DNA of 64,000 nucleotides from Cryptomeria japonica (taxonomy: Eukaryota; Streptophyta; Pinopsida; Cupressales; Cupressaceae), in NCBI RefSeq assembly GCF_030272615.1, contig NC_081408.1, positions 64,660,614 through 64,724,613 of the forward strand, read 5' to 3'. Under the pieces are notes generated by a model, which did not search any database, was not told the DNA's origin, and saw only the letters and a program-made list of their open reading frames with translations. Position numbers and translations under genes: made by a program. Each line of letters opens with the position of its first letter. Position 1 is the first letter of the stretch. Below, piece after piece: positions 57,739 through 64,000 of this stretch.

Positions 57739-58881
57739 TCGCCCTGGTCCCTGACTGAGGGACAGGAGCGATTTTGCTCTTGTGGGCCTCATTTCACTTC
57801 ATCACCTTCGAAAATTATATTCAACGGATTCGCAATGCCTCCTTTCATTCATTCATGCCTTGAGATCGGTTGAAATTTGGCGAGAAAATCATCTACAACA
57901 AAAATCGCTCTGGTCCCTTCCTGAGGGACAGGAGCGAACTTAAGCATTTTGGTCCTTTGTTGACGTTTGATAATCTTCAATTTGTCTTCAACGGGTTCGA
58001 TTGACCTCCTTTCTTGCCTTCGAACATAAAATTTGCTTGATCTTTGCCCAGATTGTACCTTATGAAGAACTTCGCTCTGGTCCTTCAGTGAGGGACAGGA
58101 GCGAATTTGACCCTCTAGGCAAAACTTCATCATTTCATTGTTTTTGATCAAGTCTGGATGTTCTATCATGCTCATTTCGTCCTTCACCATGCCTTTGATG
58201 TCTCGATTCGTCCAAACAAGGTCAGGAATGGCTCAACTAAGCATTTTCGCTCTGGTCCCTGACTGAGGGACAGGAGCGATTCGCCTTGGTCCCTTGGAGA
58301 GGGACAGGAGACGAGCGAAATTTGACTTTTCGCACTCTCGATCAGGACAATTTTAATGGAATATAACATTTAAGTATAAGTGATATATTCCATATATACT
58401 TTCAGGATGTTTGAGAGTGGTTTCAGACCTCCAGGAGTTATATTGCAAAATCTAGTTTTTGGAGGTTTTTCAGTTTCCAGACTTAGTCAAATTTCAGGAT
58501 CAGGACATTCCAGGCTTAGCCAAATTTCAGGATCAGGACCTCACTCAAGCCGGACTTGCTACCCTGTTGATCTCCCCGACAGCACTTCAAGTTATATTCA
58601 TTTGATAAAATGTACCTCTTTGGACCTTCTCACATCGTCAAGACGTTAAAATCTTGCAAGGACAAAGCAAAATTGGATTTGTAGCTCCGGTCCTTCACTG
58701 AGGGACAGGAGCGATTTAGGCAATTAGCACTGTTATGGACGTCCCAAAAATCTTCAATTTATATTCAATGGAAAGATATCGCCGTTCTCCATCACTTCCA
58801 ATTCGTAATTCATCTTGACCCTGCAGGAATAGTAAAATATTTGAAAACGAGCTCCCGTCCTTCACTGAGGGACAGGAGCGA
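57739..58881 (+). repeat. Satellite-like array of a 33-bp hairpin, step about 167 bp
   Basis: Seven copies start at 57739, 57905, 58072, 58247, 58281, 58684 and 58851. The arms are TCGCTCTGGTCCCT and AGGGACAGGAGCGA around a 5-base loop: 14 pairs with one mismatch and one G-T pair. The steps 166, 167, 175 and 167 suggest a tandem unit of about 167 bp. Spacers also match in part (TTCAACGGATTCG versus TTCAACGGGTTCG before CCTCCTTTC). Several copies have CCTT for CCCT, which still pairs through G-T. A 33-bp duplication at 58476-58541 lies in the wider gap. Confidence 0.88.
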
Positions 58882-59332
58882 TTTTGCTCCTACAGGCCAA
58901 AATAACATGATTTTAGACATTTTAACACTTCACAAGGCGAAAACAAATCATTTGAGATGCCTAGGATCAAAAATCAAAAATGTCAAAATTTGGTCAAAAT
59001 ATTCAATTGGACAAAAATTCGCATTTCATCTTCAACACTTAGACAAATTTAAGCTCTGTATCAACATTCCAATTGAAAATTAGACCATTTTGGCAAATTC
59101 ATTTCATTCAAAATTTGCATTCTAGAAAAGGAAATTCAAAAAGCTCCCAAAACCGACTGGATTTTGGCCTGAAAAGACAAAATTAAAAACCCTAAGGCTT
59201 GACCCTAAATCCAGACAACTAACAAACTAACAAAACCCTAGAAAAAGCAAAGCGAAAACGAGCAAAACGAGCAAAAAAAACACGGGTCCCCATTTGCAAT
59301 GGGGCGATGTGTGAAAACGTCACAACAATGTT

Positions 59333-59381
59333 TCAGATGATGCTTTTGATTTGTGTTTCTATCAATGACAACCCCGAAACA
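59333..59381 (-). repeat. 5' LTR of element F, upper end
   Basis: On the minus strand it reads TGTTTCGGGGTTGTCATTG onward. The TTGTCATTGAT block near the LTR start is shared with the other copia LTRs here. With 54332-55377 it gives an LTR of about 1.1 kb. Confidence 0.65.
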
Positions 59382-59957
59382 ATCTTCAAGCACTTAGCTC
59401 TTCCAAAACAGTGTCTCTTGCCAACAATAGGAATAGTGCCTAACCATTTTCCTATATATAGAAAAGACCAAATCTAATTAAGAGTCTTAAAAGACAATTT
59501 GATCCATCTTCCTACTATAAAAGATTATGAAACATGATGAGGTGAACACATATTTCTTCTTTTGTATTTATCATCACATGTATAGTCACACTACCATTGA
59601 TTGTAGAATTCTTTAGAAGATAAAAGAATCATTAGAAATGGTACTATTTCTATAACAACTATAATTAAACAATAGTTGTGTCTATTATGTTTCTCCTCAC
59701 TATGTGGCATTAGTATTTTACCTTTTGTGGGTTCATTGTCATTCATGGTGGTATAATTTTATTTGCAATAATACTTTTAAGGGTAGTAACATTATACCCT
59801 ATGATGTAATTATTCTTGCCTATAAATTATGAGGAAATCATATATTAGAAGCATGCATCCTTAATAAGAATACCTTCCCTTTGTTCATTCATGTCCCACC
59901 TTGTCCCCTTCACATGTATAACTTAAGACTTGTCATCTATTTGTTCATATTGGACAC
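59382..59957. other. No gene seen; short unassigned spacer
   Basis: AT-rich; CCTATATATAGAAAAG near 59450 is TATA-like. GACAC at 59953-59957 should be the target duplication of element C, whose partner is off the window. Confidence 0.5.
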
Positions 59958-61608
59958 TGATGCAGAGAGATCAACTCTGGAAGTCTCCCTAAGGATTAAA
60001 TCAACTCAAGGAGACACATCAAAGGATCCTCTACATGCTAGGTGATTCAAAACCAAACTCAACTCAACACACCCAACCAAGGATAACATCAAAATGGTTT
60101 GTTCCAACACCTCTATTGGTCTTAACACATCCCAAACACCATAAGACAAGGTTCTACACACCCCCAAACTCAGACTCAAACTCATAAACCAAACTTGCTC
60201 TTCTAGGCTCTATTCCTTGTAGCCTCCAAATCGGGTATTTTCAACTTTTCTCCAAATCATCCCAAAACACTTGACAAAAAATTACATATTTAGACACCCA
60301 TTTGGATGTTACACAACATATCAGAAAACCAATATAGGTTGTTTTGGACGGACCCTTTGCTGTCCTCAAATGTGCCCCTTTTTAGCCTTAAAAACCACCC
60401 ACTTTACAAAGGAAGTACCAACAAAAAGTAACACCAGATTAAACCCTTTTTTACAGTCTCTTATTCTGTTCCCAAACCAAGGATATTTCAGGTCTTAGGT
60501 CTTGGTTGCACTCCTAGATACCCAAACACCAAAAAACCTCACTAAATCACCCTTTTCCCTAGGGCTTTCTAGAAATATCACTTCCAATCACTTCCAAGGC
60601 TCAACCAAAGTTCAAAAACCTTCAAGATGGTGTGTATAGACACTTCAATGCATAAAATACCCCCCTTGTTCAATTAGATTCTCTGCTGCTACACTCTAGC
60701 CTTCATTTTCACTCATTTCCAGTCACTTTTCTTCAACTTTCATGCAACTTTCATGGTGTACACCTGCACTCTTCACTCCTTCCTGTCAATCATGGGTTAG
60801 TAAACTATTGTACATGTTATTTGGCATCCATCCTATGAGAATCAGACCTGTACATTCATAGGATGGATCCTTACATGCTTGGAAATTCACAAATTAGTGA
60901 AAAAATCACTGTCTTTTCTGGGACAGTCAGCAATAAATAAAAATATGATACTTTCAAGACTTAAAAAATGCACTCAATACATCAAAGGAATAACCAATAA
61001 AGCCCCAATGTACAGCAATGATGATCCCTTAACCTTTCAATGCAAAGAAAGCATGAAAAAACAAGGATTTGACAGCAAATAAAGAGTTTTTTAATTAATT
61101 TTCTGAGACAGTCCGTACAAGTCCATACCAGCATCATCCAACCACACAAAAATTACTTTAGAGACTTTATAAGACCTTCCCCAACCAACTCCAACCAATC
61201 TCCAACTAATCCAAGTGATTAAAATGTCAAAACAACTCTAAAACTTATTTCCCACCAAAACTGGAACTAGTTGTTGAAATTCAAAATTTGAATTTTCAAC
61301 TTTATTTCTAATACTTTTAATCAACTAAAACCTATCCCATTCAACTTATTTTGACATAATAAGATCATTAAATCACAATAAACTCCTATCCAACCTATCT
61401 AGACTCCATCATCCTATTACATTGCATTTTGGTCCTTAGGCCTTTATCAGGACCTTTAGGATTTTTACATAATTTATTGAATTCAACATTACAATAGGCC
61501 ATTATAGGCTTCAAAAAATTTCAATTGACCTCTAGTGATGTCATATCACTCTCCTTAGTCCTTGGTGTCCTCCTTTGTTCATTTTCCCTCCTGGATGCTC
61601 CGGCATCA
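59958..61608 (-). repeat. 3' LTR of element C (1651 bp)
   Basis: On the minus strand it starts TGATGCCGGAGCATCC after the polypurine tract and ends CTCTCTGCATCA. The last 29 codons of the gag-protease ORF lie inside it (61521-61608). Confidence 0.88.
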
Positions 61609-63683
61609 TACTCCCCACCAATAAGAAAATTCTTGTCCCAAGAATTGCTCCAATGATCAGTCTGATTTCTTTTTGCTATCATCCTTTGAGTAGGGATCAG
61701 ATAGTCCCCAAATGTGACCTGCTTCCTTCCTTTCCAGCCTGTACTCACATCACAAAATGGATTAGAAACAAAACATGCTTTGGTGTGTCCTTGTCTAGGA
61801 CATGGCTGCTCATAACTAGTCTGTACATCTGCTCTTCTCTGATCCACTTGCTGTACCTGCAACTTCTCTTTCACACCCACATATCCTTGCTCAACAATAG
61901 GACATTTTACTGAACCAACTTGTACAAAAGATAAATCCCATAAATCATCATGAAGAGGACTATTCTTCCTCATAGTCTGCTGCAAATTAACATCTTCCTT
62001 CCAACCAGTATCTTCTTGTTTTTCAACCTGCCTTATCATTGGTAAATGCTCCCCAAAACATATTATAGGATGCTCTTTCAAGACCCCCAAAGGTAAAGGA
62101 TTCAACTTATATTTCTGACCATCTTTATGAACCAAATATGTGTTATCAAAACCATCATGTATTGTTCTTCTACTATGTTGCCAAGGTCTTCCTAATATCA
62201 AATGTGCACAAGTCATAGGGACCACATCACATAACACCTTATCCTGATATGGACCAATAGAAAAATTCACATAAGCCTTCAAACTAACCTCTACATGTTG
62301 TTGTTGGGTGACCCAAGTGGCCTTGTAGGGATTAGGATGGTCAAATGGTACAATTCCTAACTTGGTTATCATATCAAGAGACACAAGATTACTATGTGAT
62401 CCTGAATCAATGATTACCTTACATATCTTTCCTTTGCATAAACAAGTAGTTCTAAAGATTGTTACCTTTGGTTCTTGCTGAAGTTTCTCACCTTGCCTTA
62501 CCATCAAGAAGTCACCTTCAAGAACTGGGTCTACTCTCTTTGATTCTTCTTTCTTCTCATCTTCTTGTACCATATACACTCTTCTATCTCTGCCTTGTTC
62601 TGATTCATTCCACTTAGGGAATCTGAATGATTGGTGCCCAATCTCATTGCAATGAAAACACTTACCTGTAAAGATTCCACTTCCTCTTCCTCCTCCAAAT
62701 CTACCACCTCTAGGGTTGTATCCTCCTCTTGGTTCTGAAAAACTTTCTTTGCCTTTCTCATTGTTGCCTTGCCCTTGATCTCTATTACCTCTTCCTCTAT
62801 TAGAAATGCCTCCTCTTCCACCATTACTTGATCTTTCTTGTTTTCTCTTCAACTTCTCCTCAGCCCTAATGGCCAACTGATAGCATTCACCCAAGGTTCT
62901 AGGTACTTGTAGACCAATCTCATCTTGTAAGTTGTATCTCAAGCCATTTATATACCTGGCTATTTTCTCCTCTTCTTCCTCATATCCTCCTCTAATACTA
63001 AGCTTGTGAAATTGCTCAGTATAAGCCATTACATCCATTTCTTTTTGCTTCAGATTTTGCCTCATCCTCTTCACATGAATGGTATAATCAGAAGGTAGGA
63101 ACTGCTCCTTCATCAAACTTCTCATCCTTGACCATGTAGACACTTTTGTTAATCCTCTTACCATCCTATCATTTTGAAAACTAGTCCACCATGTCAATGT
63201 TGTACCTCTCAACTTTGTCTTTGCAAATTTCACTTTCTTCTCCTCTTCCATTTCTTCAAACTCAAAATAGTTATCCAAGGCATCAAGCCATCCCAACACC
63301 TCTTCACTATCCATCTTCCCCTGATAGATAGGCAAATCAATATGACTCTTACCTCCACTACCTTGTACTGCCTTCAACAATCTAACCAACCTTCTTTCTT
63401 CAGGGTCATCTATGTCATTTGTTGGCTGCTCTTGGTCTGCTACCTCATTCACTTCTTCTTCATCATTGTTCCCTATGTTGTCTTGCTCCATTCTTCTTCT
63501 TCTATCCCTCTCAAGGTTTTCTATCCTTTCTTGCATATTCTCTCTTTCTCTTCTCCATTGTCTTTCTTCTCTTGCTTTAGCCTTCTCTCTTGCTGCATCT
63601 TGTTCCCTTCTTTCCCTTCTTTCCCTTTCTAGGATTTCCTTCAATTCTTCTAGTTCTCTTGCCAATTGATTCTTAGGTGCCAT
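61521..63683 (-). CDS. Gag-protease protein of element C, intact (720 aa)
   Basis: ATG at 63683 (MAPKNQLARELEEL) is chosen because it lies 39 bases after the primer site; the upstream extension has no ATG. Residues 5-75 are an Arg/Glu-rich coiled coil. Residues 115-260 are the gypsy gag domain (LPIYQGKMDSEEVLGWLDAL, TTLTWWTSFQ, YTEQFHKLSIRGGYEEEEEK). An Arg/Gly-rich stretch follows, then a knuckle at about 342-355 reading CFHCNEIGHQSFRF, with Phe where the last Cys belongs. The protease has VIIDSGSHSNLV (about 423) and LILGRPWQHSRR (about 490). The last 190 residues match no domain I know and run across the polypurine tract into the LTR. It would form particles and cut itself; reverse transcription and integration must come from a helper. 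It is the only intact long frame in the window. Confidence 0.88.
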   Translation of the reverse strand: MAPKNQLARELEELKEILERERRERREQDAAREKAKAREERQWRRERENMQERIENLERDRRRRMEQDNIGNNDEEEVNEVADQEQPTNDIDDPEERRLVRLLKAVQGSGGKSHIDLPIYQGKMDSEEVLGWLDALDNYFEFEEMEEEKKVKFAKTKLRGTTLTWWTSFQNDRMVRGLTKVSTWSRMRSLMKEQFLPSDYTIHVKRMRQNLKQKEMDVMAYTEQFHKLSIRGGYEEEEEKIARYINGLRYNLQDEIGLQVPRTLGECYQLAIRAEEKLKRKQERSSNGGRGGISNRGRGNRDQGQGNNEKGKESFSEPRGGYNPRGGRFGGGRGSGIFTGKCFHCNEIGHQSFRFPKWNESEQGRDRRVYMVQEDEKKEESKRVDPVLEGDFLMVRQGEKLQQEPKVTIFRTTCLCKGKICKVIIDSGSHSNLVSLDMITKLGIVPFDHPNPYKATWVTQQQHVEVSLKAYVNFSIGPYQDKVLCDVVPMTCAHLILGRPWQHSRRTIHDGFDNTYLVHKDGQKYKLNPLPLGVLKEHPIICFGEHLPMIRQVEKQEDTGWKEDVNLQQTMRKNSPLHDDLWDLSFVQVGSVKCPIVEQGYVGVKEKLQVQQVDQRRADVQTSYEQPCPRQGHTKACFVSNPFCDVSTGWKGRKQVTFGDYLIPTQRMIAKRNQTDHWSNSWDKNFLIGGEYDAGASRRENEQRRTPRTKESDMTSLEVN
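61609..61620 (-). other. Polypurine tract of element C, inside the ORF
   Basis: TGGTGGGGAGTA abuts the LTR start. It also codes for GGEY of the gag-protease protein. Confidence 0.8.
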
Positions 63684-63722
63684 AACTACCCTTACCAAAC
63701 CTTCACCAGATCTTTTACTGAT

Positions 63723-63734
63723 GCTCTGATACCA
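63723..63734 (-). other. Primer-binding site of element C
   Basis: TGGTATCAGAGC on the minus strand, two bases inside the LTR. It is identical to that of element A. Confidence 0.92.
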
Positions 63735-63736
63735 CT

Positions 63737-64000
63737 TGATGTAGAGAGATCAACTCTGGAAGTCTCCCTAAGGATTAAATCAACTCAAGGAGACACATCA
63801 AAGGATCCTCTACATGCTAGGTGATTCAAAACCAAACTCAACTCAACACACCCAACCAAGGATAACATCAAAATGGTTTGTTCCAACACCTCTATTGGTC
63901 TTAAAACATCCCAAACACCATAATACAAGGTTATACACACCCCCAAACTCAGACTCAAACTCATAAACCAAACTTGCTCTTCTAGGCTCTATTCCTTGTA
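63737..64000 (-). repeat. 5' LTR of element C (partial, window edge)
   Basis: TGATGTAGAGAG onward matches 59958-60221 with four differences. The rest, about 1.4 kb, lies beyond the window. Confidence 0.92.

Larger units (their letters stand above)
55378..59327 (-). repeat. J: 3,950-bp solo LTR
   Basis: On the minus strand it starts TGTTGTGACGTTTTCACAC and ends ACACATCAACA, giving TGTTG...CAACA ends. ATGTT flanks it on both sides (55373-55377 and 59328-59332), a perfect 5-bp target duplication. A TATA box (CTATATAAGC, 56231-56240, minus) divides a 3.1-kb U3 from a 0.85-kb R-U5. No primer site, polypurine tract or coding region is inside, so it is a solo LTR and not a whole element. U3 carries the hairpin satellite (57739-58881) and shorter repeats. 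The large size suggests a gypsy family. Confidence 0.85.
50409..59381 (-). mobile_element. Element F: odd retroelement with unknown ORF, minus strand
   Basis: From high to low: a 5' LTR split by solo LTR J, a primer site, a leader resembling copia, a coiled-coil and zinc-knuckle gag-like ORF, an untranslated gap (52440-53150) and a second long ORF of unknown function. No protease, integrase or RT of its own is visible before it meets element E at 50408. F-prime at 2647-6398 has the same order, so the order is a property of the family. The 3' end and 3' LTR are not seen. Confidence 0.65.
59958..64000 (-). mobile_element. Element C: young gag-protease-only LTR element (TR-GAG-like), minus strand
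   Basis: LTR (59958-61608), a 2.1-kb internal region (61609-63736) and a second LTR from 63737 that continues past the window. The internal region holds one intact ORF for gag and protease. RT, RNase H and integrase are absent, not decayed. Over the 264 bases visible in both LTRs only four differences are seen (about 1.5%), against 7-10% for the other elements, so it moved recently. Primer site, polypurine tract and gag resemble chromovirus A. Such elements (TR-GAG, terminal repeats with gag only) are known in plants and rely on a helper. Confidence 0.85.

Noticed and set aside
57739-58881. CRISPR-like regularity of the hairpin copies
   Set aside because: A CRISPR array needs short spacers of similar size, a prokaryotic setting and cas genes. 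Here the spacers are about 134 bases, partly repeated, and lie in a plant LTR.
63174-63632. 152-codon plus-strand ORF rich in Ser, Leu and Phe
   Set aside because: It lies antisense to the intact gag of element C; the composition is the mirror of the Arg/Glu-rich coiled coil. No start context or motif.

Overview
The window looks like gene-poor plant nuclear DNA made almost entirely of LTR retrotransposons inserted into one another. Supporting signs are initiator-Met-type primer sites (TGGTATCAGAGC or TGGTATCAAAGC), polypurine tracts beside TG...CA LTR ends, 5-bp target duplications, a plant mobile domain gene relic, and telomere-type TTTAGGG words in an LTR. LTRs of 1.0-4.0 kb, 7-10% divergence between LTR pairs, deep nesting and no intact host gene suggest a very large genome. 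A gymnosperm or conifer is my guess; no marker proves it. No rRNA, tRNA or CRISPR was found.

Layout. 1-2646: end of a Ty1/copia element (+) with its 3' LTR. 2647-6398: an odd element on the minus strand (called F-prime) with a coiled-coil, multi-zinc-knuckle gag-like ORF and an unknown second ORF. 6399-6529 and 14382-14480: a gypsy LTR fragment split by chromovirus A (6530-14376, minus, target duplication GTTCC). 14480-17387: a long decayed ORF of unknown function (G). 18870-28850: a plant mobile domain (PMD) pseudogene whose probable intron holds a complete copia element (19128-25748, target duplication TAGGG), a TAGCGCA word array and a 35-bp tandem repeat. 29031-29488: (TA)n and a 43-bp tandem repeat. 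30444-46854: a dual-RNase-H Tat/Ogre-like gypsy element B (minus), split by a 3'-truncated copia element D (34664-39865), itself split by a solo LTR (38039-39516). 46855-50408: the 3' half of a minus-strand copia element E whose LTR holds a 978-bp inverted-repeat insertion. 50409-59381: a second copy of the odd element (F) whose LTR is split by a 3,950-bp solo LTR J (55378-59327, target duplication ATGTT) carrying a roughly 167-bp hairpin satellite. 59958-64000: a young gag-protease-only element C with an intact 720-codon ORF; its 5' LTR runs off the window.

How the parts fit. The only intact long ORF is in element C. Its gag, primer site and polypurine tract resemble those of chromovirus A, so C is most simply a non-autonomous element mobilised by an A-like partner. 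Most other ORFs are broken mainly by stops and substitutions that look like C-to-T or G-to-A changes, as expected of methylated silent repeats. The features most worth follow-up are C, the hairpin satellite in J, the unknown ORF carried by F and F-prime (and perhaps G), and the PMD pseudogene.
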